From: an uncultured Clostridia bacterium
GTDB lineage: Bacteria; Bacillota; Clostridia; TANB77; CAG-508
Reading direction: 5' to 3'
Assembly (NCBI GenBank): GCA_934149165.1
Contig: CAKPDY010000007.1
Coordinates: 1 to 59,996 of the forward strand
DNA: 59,996 nucleotides
Positions 1 through 8,982 of this stretch are shown here, piece after piece. The position numbers and the translations under genes are program-made. Position 1 is the first letter of the stretch, and each line of letters opens with the position of its first letter. The notes beneath the pieces were generated by a model. The model was not told the DNA's origin. It saw nothing but the letters and a program-made list of their open reading frames with translations, and made no database searches.

Positions 1-150
1 AATATTAACCCTCCTCACACATAAATGCATTTCTAATTCAAACAGCCACTAACTTATTCGACACGCGAACCAGTAAGGAAACGGAATTTAAACATATTTT
101 ACTTAGCCGAGCCATTTTAAAACTTACTTGTAACAACATATTGTAGAGTA

Positions 151-362
151 GTCAAAAAATAAAATTATGTAAGAGCTGAAAATATATTAACAATGAAGCA
201 CAAGACGCGCAGTTTGACGAGAATATCAAAAGAAGCAAAAGGAACAAACCACACCAAAACACACCTCAACACCAAAGTTCCTTTTGACTTTTGATAATAC
301 AAGTCAGCAAGTCTGCGAAATGTTAATATATTGTAAGCGATTACATAATTTTAATTTTTGAC
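151..362. repeat. Large imperfect palindrome with G-free loop
   Basis: Left arm 151-245 and right arm 277-362 are inverted copies. The outer 42 bases of each arm (151-192 against about 321-362) match with roughly six or seven mismatches. Inner parts pair as ATCAAAAG with CTTTTGAT and AAAAGGAAC (237-245) with GTTCCTTTT (277-285). The 31-base loop, 246-276, holds only A, C and a single T, with no G. No coding function is evident. It could be a structured RNA, a MITE-like element or a long attenuator. The pairing is seen directly; the role is unknown. Confidence 0.6.
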
Positions 363-365
363 GGA

Positions 366-461
366 CAACTGCAAAAGCACAAAACCCAACTGCAAAAGTA
401 TAAACCCAACTGCAAAAGCACAAAACAGTCAACTGCAAAAGCACAACCCCAACTGCCAAGC
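366..461. repeat. Short tandem repeat, unit about 20-23 bp
   Basis: Four consecutive copies of a unit beginning CAACTGCAAAAG start at about 366, 387, 407 and 430, followed by a partial fifth copy. It lies directly beside the right arm of the 151-362 palindrome and shares the A/C-rich composition of that element's loop. A 71-codon reading frame runs through it but is low-complexity repeat translation without a ribosome site, so I do not call a gene. Confidence 0.65.
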
Positions 462-499
462 CCAAATTCCGTCTTATATAACCTTATGTAACCCATCAC

Positions 500-528
500 T
501 TGCAAATTTTTTTATTTTATGCTATATT
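500..528 (+). promoter_or_regulatory. Probable sigma-A promoter for the zinc-ribbon gene
   Basis: TTGCAA at 500-505 and TATATT at 523-528 are separated by 17 bases, about 130 bases before the start at 660. It is the best -35/-10 pair in the interval. Confidence 0.5.
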
Positions 529-659
529 ATACTTGGCTTAAAAAAAAGCTTAAATGAATTTAATTTTTTATAAAGACTATATTTTCTTCTTTTTAAAGTT
601 TAGAACAATGTGTCCCAAAAAAATATTAAATATCAAAACTTTAAAAGGAGGAATATATT

Positions 660-824
660 ATGGCAGATAAAACTCTAGTATGTAAAGATTGTAACTCTGA
701 GTTTGTTTTCACTGAAGGTGAACAAGCATTCTATGCTGAAAAAGGCTTCACAAATGAACCTCAAAGATGTCCTGCTTGTAGAGCAGCTAGAAAAGCACAA
801 AGACAAAACAACTTCAATAAATAA
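660..824 (+). CDS. Small zinc-ribbon protein (zf-trcl type), 54 aa
   Basis: A 54-residue protein with two CxxC knuckles, Cys8/Cys11 and Cys37/Cys40, separated by an acidic and aromatic stretch, and a basic tail. This is the pattern of the small 'probable zinc-ribbon' family (zf-trcl) common in Clostridia; its molecular role is not known. The start is supported by AAAGGAGG at 644-651, eight bases upstream of ATG. It stands alone on the plus strand with its own promoter at 500-528 and a strong terminator at 874-919. Zinc binding is inferred from the four cysteines. Confidence 0.85.
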   Translation: MADKTLVCKDCNSEFVFTEGEQAFYAEKGFTNEPQRCPACRAARKAQRQNNFNK

Positions 825-873
825 CAAAAAAAGGAACTTTTTACAGCTTCTTTACTTTAATATTAAAAAATAA

Positions 874-919
874 AAAAATAAAAATGAAAAGAATAAAAAT
901 TCTTTTCATTTTTATTTTT
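874..919. terminator. Rho-independent terminator, 20-bp perfect stem
   Basis: Bases 874-893 pair perfectly with 900-919 around a 6-base loop. The stem is A-rich on the left and T-rich on the right. It ends the zinc-ribbon transcript. Confidence 0.85.
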
Positions 920-984
920 ATCTTCCTCCAGACCTCCTATTTTGCATATTAAAACCCGTAAAACCTGACATAACTATTGGTTAA

Positions 985-1116
985 ATCACTTTTACTAAAA
1001 ATAGTAGCTTTGGTTCATCTGATTCTTCACTTTCAAAAGTATAATTAGAACCATCTGAAATATTTTAACAACATTATTTTCAACTTTTGCATAATTTTCA
1101 TTAGAAGATGTAATCT
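985..1116 (-). pseudogene. Decayed 3' fragment of a surface/adhesin-like gene
   Basis: In an otherwise gene-free interval (920-1176) the minus strand translates in one frame to ITSSNENYAKVENNVVKIF and, after a one-base shift, to DGSNYTFESEESDEPKLLF. Together they read like the last beta-strands of an Ig-like or 'cell-wall/surface layer' repeat. There is no start codon or ribosome site, and the frame is broken, so this is a relic. Apart from the flanking terminators nothing else is visible in this interval. Confidence 0.4.
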
Positions 1117-1175
1117 AATTTGACTATTTCCTTTATTTTGGAAAAAATATAAACACCCTGAACATATCAAACCAC

Positions 1176-1229
1176 AAAAAACGTGTACCAACTTTTTCCA
1201 TGCAAACTGCACTGTTGGTACACGTTTTT
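1176..1229 (-). terminator. Terminator of the two-component operon
   Basis: Bases 1177-1192 pair perfectly with 1214-1229 (16 bp, including CGTGTACCAAC) around a 21-base loop, and on the minus strand the stem is followed by a T run. It overlaps the stop codon of the histidine kinase. The loop is longer than usual for an intrinsic terminator. Confidence 0.75.
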
Positions 1230-2517
1230 AATTATTAAATACAACTTTAAATGTTGTAATTCCTGTGTTAGATGATGCACTTATTTTTCCATTATGATTT
1301 ATTACAATATTTTTTGCAATTGCCAACCCTAAGCCATATCTATTTTCATTCCTATTTCTAGATTCATCTACTCTATAAAAACGCTCAAATATTTTTTCTT
1401 CTTTATCTTTTGGAATTTCATCACCTTTATCTTTTACTTCTAAAACAATATTATGTTTATTATCCTTTTTTAAATTAACTTCAATCTTTCCATTTTCTGT
1501 ATCAGAATGTTTTATTGCATTATCCAAAAGTATTGATATTAATTGTTTCATTTGTTCACTACAACATTTGTATTTTATATTTTTTTCTATATTATATTCT
1601 AATTTAATATTTTTTTCATATATTAATCCTTCAAATGTTAATACACATTTTTCAATTAATTTTGATAAATCTACTTCAGAAAAAGTTTGTTTATTAAGTC
1701 CATTTTCTGATTTAGCTAATTCTAATAAATTTGTAATTAAATTATTCATTCTTTCTGATTCACTTTTTATATTATCAAGCCACTTTGTTTCCTGTCTATC
1801 ACTTTCCAAAGCTTCTGTACTTGCAATTATTACTGCAAGTGGTGTTTTTAGCTCATGTGATGCATCTGCTATAAATTGTTTTTGTTTATTAAATGACTCA
1901 ATAACTGGTTTTATAATCCAACTAGTTAATTTTATAGAAACATATATTATAACTAATTCTAAAAATATAAAAATTATAATTGATGTTTTTAATGTATTTA
2001 ACAATTTTTCTTGAACTGTAGCATTATCTATAATTATTAATGAGTTTTTGTCTTGAAATAAATATGAATATTTTTCAAAATATAAATTACCTATTTTAAT
2101 ATTTTTATTTTCTTTAGTATTTAATATATTTTGAGCTAGTTCAATAATTTCAGAATTATTAATTTCATTTTCTGTATGATTAATAACATCTTTAATATTA
2201 TTATTACTATCTAATATAACTGTATATACTGTTAAATCCATAAAAAACTTTTGATTATTTGTATCATCAATATTTTTAGTTGGTTCTACTGTATTACTTT
2301 TTTCAGGCATTTCTGGGATTTTATCTAATTTAGGTTGTTGTATATTATCAGGTATTTCTTTATTATGGCTTTCATCTAATCTAAATAAATTTCCCTTAAT
2401 ACTTTCTGATTCCTGTTTATAATCCTGACAATTAAATATTATTAAAATACTTATTAAAAACAATGTCAAAATTAGTGAGATTACAAAAAATACTTTATTC
2501 TTCAATTTTTTCATCAT
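1228..2517 (-). CDS. Membrane sensor histidine kinase
   Basis: A 429-aa sensor kinase with TM1 at about residues 9-28, an extracytoplasmic sensing region of about 145 residues, TM2 at about 178-198, then HisKA and HATPase_c. The H box reads DASHELKTPLAVI (His near residue 222), the N box LLDNAIKHSD, and the G boxes end YGLGLAIAKN. It should autophosphorylate and pass phosphate to the regulator encoded just upstream. Its start overlaps the end of that gene by 23 bases, implying translational coupling, and GGAGGT precedes the ATG. The extracellular part has no domain I recognise, so the signal is unknown; cell-envelope stress or antimicrobial sensing is only a guess. Confidence 0.93.
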   Translation of the reverse strand: MMKKLKNKVFFVISLILTLFLISILIIFNCQDYKQESESIKGNLFRLDESHNKEIPDNIQQPKLDKIPEMPEKSNTVEPTKNIDDTNNQKFFMDLTVYTVILDSNNNIKDVINHTENEINNSEIIELAQNILNTKENKNIKIGNLYFEKYSYLFQDKNSLIIIDNATVQEKLLNTLKTSIIIFIFLELVIIYVSIKLTSWIIKPVIESFNKQKQFIADASHELKTPLAVIIASTEALESDRQETKWLDNIKSESERMNNLITNLLELAKSENGLNKQTFSEVDLSKLIEKCVLTFEGLIYEKNIKLEYNIEKNIKYKCCSEQMKQLISILLDNAIKHSDTENGKIEVNLKKDNKHNIVLEVKDKGDEIPKDKEEKIFERFYRVDESRNRNENRYGLGLAIAKNIVINHNGKISASSNTGITTFKVVFNN

Positions 2518-3193
2518 ATACCTCCAATTTATAACCTAATCCTCTCACTGCCTTAATACTAACCTTTGAACCTATTATTTTTAATTTTTTTCTTATAAAC
2601 GAAATATATGCTTCTAAATTATTAGATTCTGCATCATTTTCAAATCCCCAAACTTTTTCATATATTTTTTCTCTAGAGATAATGTGGTTTGGGTTATTCA
2701 TAAAGTATTCTAATAATAAAAATTCTTTGCATATAATACTTATATTTTCATTTGTATTTATACAAGTAAGAATTGAAGTTTTGGTATTAAGTTGTAAATC
2801 TGCTACTTCTATGAAATCTTTTTTTAGTAAATTATTATTTTTTCTAAGTTGAACATTTACTCTTGCCACTAATTCTTCTATATGAAATGGTTTAGTAATA
2901 TAATCATTTGCACCTTTTTCAAACCCATTTAATTTATCTTCTAGCAATGATTTAGCAGTTAACATTATTACCTTTGATTCTATATTATTTTCCTTTAATT
3001 GCTTCAAAATTTCAAAACCATTAATTTTTGGAAGCATAACATCTAATATTATTAAATCATAAATATTTGTTAAAGCATTATCCAAGCCCACTTCACCATC
3101 GGTAAAAATATCTATAATATAATTTTCTTTTTTCAACCTATTAGATATTGCATCAGCTAAATTAAATTCATCTTCTACTATTAAAATTCTCAT
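2495..3193 (-). CDS. OmpR/PhoB-family response regulator
   Basis: A 232-aa two-domain regulator. The receiver (about 1-120) has the acidic pair in IVEDE, phospho-acceptor Asp near 51 in IILDVMLP, and the conserved Lys in ITKPF. The C-terminal winged helix (about 130-225) ends with VRGLGYKLE, typical of the OmpR class. It is the first gene of a two-gene operon with the histidine kinase, and is presumably phosphorylated by it to act as a DNA-binding transcription factor. AAAGGA lies upstream of the ATG. No binding-site repeats were recognised upstream. Confidence 0.94.
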   Translation of the reverse strand: MRILIVEDEFNLADAISNRLKKENYIIDIFTDGEVGLDNALTNIYDLIILDVMLPKINGFEILKQLKENNIESKVIMLTAKSLLEDKLNGFEKGANDYITKPFHIEELVARVNVQLRKNNNLLKKDFIEVADLQLNTKTSILTCINTNENISIICKEFLLLEYFMNNPNHIISREKIYEKVWGFENDAESNNLEAYISFIRKKLKIIGSKVSIKAVRGLGYKLEVYDEKIEE

Positions 3194-3249
3194 TTTACTT
3201 CAATCCTTTCTTTATTTTTATAAAATTTTAAAATTTCAATAGTAATATA

Positions 3250-3751
3250 TTAAATAAAATTAATTTCTTTTACATCATCTTCAATTAAATAACAAAAATC
3301 ATCATGTTCATCTGAATTTTCTACAATTTTATTTATACCAAGTTTTATATATTTAACATCTGCATTAGCAAGTAATTCTCCATGCATATTAAAAATTTCT
3401 GAATTAATTGTTACAAATTTAGTAGTATCTTTTATTACAGTTCCTTTTCCAATTAATTGTTCATTATATGGAACTGGTTTTCTATATTTAACATTAATAG
3501 ATAAAGTAACACCAAAAGGTTCTTCACCCGTTTTTGCCCATAAAGCTCTTAACCCCAATTCATCTAGCATTGTTGCAATTAACCCACCATGCACTCTTCC
3601 GAGGATAACTTTGAAATTCATCATTATATTTAAACATAGTCATTACAGACCCATCTTCCATACTATAAAACTGAGCCTTTAAACCTACTGGGTTGTCCAT
3701 ACCACAGATAAAGCACATTTTACTATTTTTTTGCTTACTTATAACTTTCAT
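3250..3751 (-). CDS. PaaI-type hotdog thioesterase, read through a CGG +1 frameshift
   Basis: An N-terminal segment with CFICG and NPVGL, typical of hotdog thioesterases with a small Cys-containing N-terminus, runs in one frame to QSYP. The frame then breaks at CGG (3599-3601). Skipping one C restores G-RVHGGLIATMLDELG, the catalytic helix region, and the domain continues to the stop at 3250. The joined product is 166 aa, normal for the family. It should hydrolyse an acyl-CoA or acyl-ACP of unknown chain. If the frame is not corrected, neither half would fold. AAAGGAAG precedes the ATG at 3751. It sits between the two-component operon and ruvB. This is either a real pseudogene or, as argued in the findings, a product of programmed shifting. 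Confidence 0.8.
3599..3601 (-). other. CGG +1 frameshift site 1 (thioesterase)
   Basis: The minus-strand frame reads CCT CGG AAG. Dropping the C gives CCT GGA AGA and continues the hotdog domain as P-G-R-V-H-G-G. Gly here matches the family consensus before the HGG motif. Confidence 0.75.
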
Positions 3752-3783
3752 TTTTTATACTTCCTTTCAATTTTATATTATTA

Positions 3784-4788
3784 TTAAAATTCCTTCTTAT
3801 ACCCCATATGTTCATATGCAGTAGGTAATGGAATTCTACCACGTACTGTTCTTGCTATAAATCCAATTTGAATTAAATATGGCTCATACACATCTTCTAA
3901 AGTTTCAGTTTCCTCACCTATTGTTGTTGCCAAAGTATCTATTCCAACTGGTCTACCATTATATTTATTAATCATAACATCTAATAATTTTCTATCTATT
4001 TCATCTAGTCCCATTTCATCTATTTCTAATCTATTTAAAGCTGTTTTAGTTATATTCAAATTAATATTTCCATCACCTAATACTGCAGCATAATCACGAA
4101 CACGTTTTAAAAGACGATTTGCAATTCTTGGCGTACCTCTTGAACGTCTTGCAATTTCAATTGAAGATTCTTCATCTATTTCAATATTTAATATTTTAGC
4201 AGAACGTTTAACAATAAAAGATAAATCTTCTACATTATAAAGTTCTAATCTATCAACAATTCCAAAACGATCCCTTAGTGGAGTAGATAATGTTCCTGCT
4301 CTTGTTGTTGCACCAATTAAGGTGAACTTTGGTAAATCTATTCTTATAGACTTAGCTGTTGGACCTTTTCCAATTATTATATCTAATGTAAAATCTTCTA
4401 AAGCGGGATATAATATTTCCTCTACATTTTTATTTAATCTATGTATTTCATCAATAAATAACACATCAAACTCTTGCAAATTTGTTAATAATGCAGCCAA
4501 ATCTCCTGCCTTTTCTATAGCAGGTCCAGAAGTAACTTTAATGTTTGAATTCATTTCATTAGCAATAATGTTAGAAAGAGTAGTTTTTCCAAGACCTGGA
4601 GGACCATATAGCAAAACATGGTCTAATGGTTCATTTCTTTTTTTAGCAGCTTCAATATAAATCTTCATATTTTCTTTTACTTTAGACTGACCTATATATT
4701 CATTTAAAAACCTAGGCCTTAATGAACTTTCAAATTTATCTTCCGAAAAATTTTCAAGCTCTGGCTTTATTATTCTATCTTCTTCCAC
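3784..4788 (-). CDS. ruvB: Holliday junction branch-migration ATPase RuvB
   Basis: A 334-aa AAA+ motor, full family length. It has Walker A GPPGLGKTT at residues 62-70, Walker B LFIDEIHR near 112-118, sensor motif GATTRAG and the arginine-rich RSRGTPRIANRLL region, followed by the C-terminal winged helix. It drives RuvA-bound Holliday junctions by ATP hydrolysis. The start is GTG, with GGAGGG upstream. Unusually, neither ruvA nor ruvC is next to it; the neighbours are a thioesterase and a LtaS-like gene. An out-of-frame CGG at 4743 is harmless here. Confidence 0.97.
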   Translation of the reverse strand: MEEDRIIKPELENFSEDKFESSLRPRFLNEYIGQSKVKENMKIYIEAAKKRNEPLDHVLLYGPPGLGKTTLSNIIANEMNSNIKVTSGPAIEKAGDLAALLTNLQEFDVLFIDEIHRLNKNVEEILYPALEDFTLDIIIGKGPTAKSIRIDLPKFTLIGATTRAGTLSTPLRDRFGIVDRLELYNVEDLSFIVKRSAKILNIEIDEESSIEIARRSRGTPRIANRLLKRVRDYAAVLGDGNINLNITKTALNRLEIDEMGLDEIDRKLLDVMINKYNGRPVGIDTLATTIGEETETLEDVYEPYLIQIGFIARTVRGRIPLPTAYEHMGYKKEF

Positions 4789-4888
4789 TATATTTTCCCT
4801 CCAAAATATACCTATAATTTTCTAATTATTTACTAATTATAAATACATTAATATTTTAATTATGAAGTAAATTTAATGTATTTAAAAT

Positions 4889-6928
4889 TTAATTATGTAA
4901 CAAATTTAACACATTAATAGATAAAGATATATCTAACTCTTTTTGCAAACAATCACAATAATAATTCAATTTTGAAACTTCACTTTCTGAAAGCTCATTC
5001 AAATTCAGCATTTCTCCTGTTTCTATTAAATACCAATCTCCATCATAAAAATATTTTTCAGTAATTATTTTTCCATTATTTAAACACACAAAATCCTTAT
5101 CAGAAAACATACTTTTTCCCAATGAAAATTCATCTTTTGCCCCGCACACCTCTTCTAATGTTGGCTTTATATCTATTTTACTTACAGGTTTATTAATTTT
5201 TAAAGAACCAACACCTGGTATTTTTAAACCACATAAAATATTTGAATAATTAATTTGTGTTTGTATATCATTTAATTTTTCTGTTTCTTTAATAAATTCT
5301 ATCATTTCATCATTATACATTTGTAATCCTGCATGGTCACCATATACCAAAATAACTGTATCTTCATATAAATCAGCATTTTTTAATTCATTTATTAGTA
5401 TTCCAAACGCATAATCTGCATAATTTACAGCCTCTAAATAATTTCCAAAAAACATATTTTTATACTTTTCACCAACATCTAATTTAACCTTTTCCTCTTT
5501 ATTTTCTATACCTGGTAAATCAAATGCTATATGTGATGATGCAGAAACTATATTTACAAAAAACTTATCATTATAATTTTTTATTTCTTCAACAATTTTT
5601 CTATACACAGCCTCATCTGATACATATTCATTTATTCTTTCTACATTTTTATCAAATATATTATCAAAAATCAAATTATCAATATTTAATCTGGAATATA
5701 CAGACTTTCTATTCCAAAAATTACCTTCATTTCCGTGTATATATGTTGTTATATAGTTTTCATTTTTAAAATTTTTATATATATCATTATAATCATTTGA
5801 AGAATACTGTGCAAATGACATTCCATTTTCAAGCGGATATATTGAATTCATAACAGCATATTCTGAATCTGCGGTTGATGAATAACTTTGATTTTGCATA
5901 TTTGAAAATTCTATATTTTCATTTATAAATTTATTTAAATTTGGCGTAATTTCCTGTCCATTTATAGTTCTATTTACAACAAAATTTTGAATAGATTCCA
6001 ACTGAACTATTATAACATTTTTATCTTTAGCTATTTCATTAAAATCGTATTGCATATTATAATTATCATTATATTTTTGCATTAAATCATTATAATCTGA
6101 AAACATTGCATTCTTAGTTTTATATTTTACATTTTTCTTCATATTTACATTATTTTTTATATCTAAATACTCATAACCATATATACTTGAAGCTTCTATT
6201 TGTTGAACTTTATTATATTGGTGTGTTTGAGCCTTTTGAAGCCAATTTTTATCAATATATAACGCTAAAAATATAATACAAATACAATATATTATATTTG
6301 GTACATACAATAAAAATTTTTGTTTTTTAGAGATCCATTTTTTATTAAACAATTTATCTTTTTTCATAAAATAAATTATTAAGATTACAATTATATCTAT
6401 AAAATAGCATAACTGCCATATATTTACTAAATTAGGTAATGCTACCGATATTTCTCTTCCATACTGTAAATTTGATATTTGAGAAATAGATATTAAATTT
6501 GATGAATATGAATAATATATTTCATTTATGCATAGAAAAATACTTACAGCAAAATCTATTATAATAGCAAACCAAAATCTAAATTTATTTTTTAATAACA
6601 CTGGTATTGCCATAAAAATACACATATATGCAAATGCCATATATATGTATTGAACAGTTAACTGCTTATTATTAAACATTGATGTTTTATACAATAATAT
6701 GGTTTTTAGCAACATTATTATTGCAATTATCAACAAAAATAATTTTGTAGAAAACAAATTTTTAAAATATTCTTTTAACACTATTCTAGATTTACTGTGT
6801 TTATGTAAAGTTTTGTATTCTACAAAATTATTTTGTGATAATACATTATCATTTGTATATTCATTATTTATATTCTCTTTTACTTCTTTTTTTATTACTA
6901 TATCTTTTTCTTTATTTATAATACTCAT
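4889..6928 (-). CDS. LtaS-like membrane sulfatase-fold phosphoglycerol transferase
   Basis: A 679-aa protein with a cytoplasmic N-terminus, about five membrane helices between residues 50 and 240, a linker, and an extracellular alkaline-phosphatase/sulfatase domain from about residue 300. The domain opens with NVIIVQLES (metal-binding Glu), carries the candidate catalytic Thr in SSTADSEYA near residue 350, and has VYGDHAGL for metal binding. This is the lipoteichoic acid synthase family, which moves glycerol phosphate from phosphatidylglycerol to a glycolipid or glycan. It follows tagO at the end of the glycan region, fitting a role in polyglycerol-phosphate polymer synthesis or decoration. 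The exact acceptor cannot be told from sequence. Confidence 0.88.
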   Translation of the reverse strand: MSIINKEKDIVIKKEVKENINNEYTNDNVLSQNNFVEYKTLHKHSKSRIVLKEYFKNLFSTKLFLLIIAIIMLLKTILLYKTSMFNNKQLTVQYIYMAFAYMCIFMAIPVLLKNKFRFWFAIIIDFAVSIFLCINEIYYSYSSNLISISQISNLQYGREISVALPNLVNIWQLCYFIDIIVILIIYFMKKDKLFNKKWISKKQKFLLYVPNIIYCICIIFLALYIDKNWLQKAQTHQYNKVQQIEASSIYGYEYLDIKNNVNMKKNVKYKTKNAMFSDYNDLMQKYNDNYNMQYDFNEIAKDKNVIIVQLESIQNFVVNRTINGQEITPNLNKFINENIEFSNMQNQSYSSTADSEYAVMNSIYPLENGMSFAQYSSNDYNDIYKNFKNENYITTYIHGNEGNFWNRKSVYSRLNIDNLIFDNIFDKNVERINEYVSDEAVYRKIVEEIKNYNDKFFVNIVSASSHIAFDLPGIENKEEKVKLDVGEKYKNMFFGNYLEAVNYADYAFGILINELKNADLYEDTVILVYGDHAGLQMYNDEMIEFIKETEKLNDIQTQINYSNILCGLKIPGVGSLKINKPVSKIDIKPTLEEVCGAKDEFSLGKSMFSDKDFVCLNNGKIITEKYFYDGDWYLIETGEMLNLNELSESEVSKLNYYCDCLQKELDISLSINVLNLLHN

Positions 6929-6949
6929 TTTTCCTCTTTTATTTTTATA

Positions 6950-8030
6950 TTATTTATTTTTCGACTTAGTAAAATCTTTATATCCTATAGCCGAAATTGC
7001 ACAAATCATTAATGCAAAAGAAAGAGCTTTCCAAATACCACTTTCTAATAATATAATAGCAAACATTCCCAAACAAGCACTAATTCCATATAAAATTAAT
7101 ACAGCCTGTTTTTGTGTATAACCCTTTTTCATTAATTTATGATGTAAATGCCCTGTATCTGGTGCAAATATTGCCTTTATAGACTTACCCTTTATAATTC
7201 TTCTAATTATAGCAAATAATGTATCACATATTGGAAGGGCAAGTATTATTAATGGTGAAACTAACACTAACAACGTATATGTTTTAGCAGTTCCGAAGAA
7301 TTGAAATTACAGCCAATGAAAATCCCAAAAACTGTGCTCCTGTATCACCTATAAATGTTTTAGCAGGATTAAAATTATATGGCAAAAATCCCACAATTGC
7401 ACCTGCTAAAGCAGTTATTAGCACTATTGCAATAATTGGAGATTCATTCATTGTAAACACTATTATTAGTGAAAAACATGAAATTAATGTTATTCCAGAT
7501 GATAAGCCATCTAAACCATCTATTAAATTAATTGCATTTGTTATTCCTATTATCCATCCCACTGATAAAATATAAATATATATATTATTATTTATATTTA
7601 ATGTTTGTTCTAAAAATGGAATTGTTATATTATCTATTCTTACTCCAAAAGAAACTACAACTATAGCAGCTATAGTTTGTCCTATTAATTTTACTATTGC
7701 AGGAAGACCTTTTACATCATCTATATAACAAAATATTGCTAAAATTAGTATTCCTAGTAATAGTCCTATTAATTTATGAAAATATTGTTCTTCTCCAAAT
7801 ATGTTTAATGTTTTTTCTAGTGTCATTATTGTTATTAAATATATACATGACACTAAAAATCCTATGATTACTGCTATTCCTCCTAAACGTGGTGTTGGTT
7901 TTTCATTTATTCTTCTTTTTTCTGGTATGTCTATTGCTCCTACTTTGTTTGCTAGCCTTATTGTGTATGGTGTTATTACAAATGCTGTTACAAATGCTAG
8001 TAGGAATGCTATTGATATGTCTCCCCACAT
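6950..8030 (-). CDS. tagO: TagO/WecA-type undecaprenyl-phosphate GlcNAc-1-P transferase, read through a CGG +1 frameshift
   Basis: A multi-spanning enzyme of the MraY/WecA/TagO superfamily that attaches a UDP-sugar-derived HexNAc-1-phosphate to undecaprenyl phosphate, the first step of wall teichoic acid and related glycans. Motifs seen are KPTPRLGG, YIDDVKGLP, NAINLIDGLDGL and FIGDTGA in the first frame, and DTGHLHHKL in the second. The frame breaks at CGG (7293-7295). Skipping C gives ISIL-G-TAKTY and the product is 359 aa, family-typical. The start is ATG at 8030 (MWGDIS) with GAGGTG upstream, rather than the longer TTG frame. Without the shift the essential C-terminal HxH motif and last helices would be lost. 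Confidence 0.85.
7293..7295 (-). other. CGG +1 frameshift site 2 (tagO)
   Basis: The frame reads CTT CGG AAC and then meets a stop two codons later. Skipping C gives CTT GGA ACT and runs on through the conserved C-terminal helices. Leu-Gly at this spot is usual in TagO/WecA. Confidence 0.78.
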
Positions 8031-8046
8031 GGTTTTCACCTCATTT

Positions 8047-8982
8047 TTAATCAATATTTATTTTTTTGTCTATAATATATTGCGGACGTTGTTTTGTTTC
8101 ATCATATATTCTTGCTATATATTCAGAAATAATCCATATAGATAATAATTGAACTCCACTAAATAATGTAACTGTAACCATAATAGATGTCCAACCTGCT
8201 GTTAAGTTATTCAAATTAAATATATATGAAATTATAGAGTATATTAATATTATCAATGATATTATTATTGATAATATTCCTAGTCCTCCTACTATTTTTA
8301 ATGGTTTAGTAGAAAAACTTATTATTCCATCAGAAGCTAGTTTTAACATTTTCTTTAACGGATATTTTGTTTTTCCTGCAAATCTTTCTTTTCTTTCATA
8401 TTCATATGGAATTTGCTTAAATCCAACCCAACTGAATAAACCTCTTAAAAATTTATTGTGTTCTGGCAATGAATTTATAACATCAACTACTTTTCTGTCA
8501 ACTAATCTAAAATCCCCCGTATCTTTAGGAATTTCTACATCTGACAGTGCATTTAAAGTATTATAAAACATTTTAGCTGTTAAAAGTTTAAATGCTGATT
8601 CACCATCTCTAGTTTTTCTTTTTCCATATATTACTTCATTTCCTTCTTCCCATAATTTAAGCATTTCTGGAATTAACTCTGGTGGATCTTGAAGGTCTGC
8701 ATCTATTATAACAATTACATCTCCAGTGACATATTTTATTCCAGCAGTTACTGCACATTGGTGACCAAAATTTCTTGAAAATGATATTATTTTTACTTTA
8801 TCATCTTTACTGGCAATATTCTCCAATATATCTAATGTTTTATCTTTACTTCCATCATTTACAAATATTATTTCATAATCATAATTATTTATTGCATTTA
8901 CCACTTTAGTCATTCTCTCATAACATTCTTGTGCTACTTGTTCTTCATAATACATTGGTATTACTATTGATATTTTTTTCAT
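8047..8982 (-). CDS. GtrB/DPM1-like GT2 polyprenyl-phosphate glycosyltransferase
   Basis: A 311-aa GT2 enzyme. The GT-A domain has VNDGSKDKT and the catalytic DADLQDPPEL, and two C-terminal membrane helices lie at about 225-250 and 265-290, as in GtrB, which makes undecaprenyl-phosphate-linked sugars. AGGAGGAG lies upstream of ATG. Its start overlaps the end of the preceding membrane glycosyltransferase by 38 bases, so the two are probably coupled: this protein would make the lipid-linked sugar donor and the multi-spanning partner would transfer it outside. The sugar is unknown. Confidence 0.9.
   Translation of the reverse strand: MKKISIVIPMYYEEQVAQECYERMTKVVNAINNYDYEIIFVNDGSKDKTLDILENIASKDDKVKIISFSRNFGHQCAVTAGIKYVTGDVIVIIDADLQDPPELIPEMLKLWEEGNEVIYGKRKTRDGESAFKLLTAKMFYNTLNALSDVEIPKDTGDFRLVDRKVVDVINSLPEHNKFLRGLFSWVGFKQIPYEYERKERFAGKTKYPLKKMLKLASDGIISFSTKPLKIVGGLGILSIIISLIILIYSIISYIFNLNNLTAGWTSIMVTVTLFSGVQLLSIWIISEYIARIYDETKQRPQYIIDKKINID

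Noticed and set aside
358..573. 71-codon plus-strand frame in the tandem-repeat region
   Set aside because: Its N-terminal half is translation of the 20-base repeat, with a non-ATG start and no ribosome site; low complexity.
1568..2014. 148-codon plus-strand frame inside the histidine kinase
   Set aside because: Antisense shadow of an intact kinase; no ribosome site and no recognisable domain.
8945..8982. 38-base overlap between two glycosyltransferase genes as a frameshift
   Set aside because: Both proteins are complete with their own family boundaries and a strong ribosome site precedes the second.
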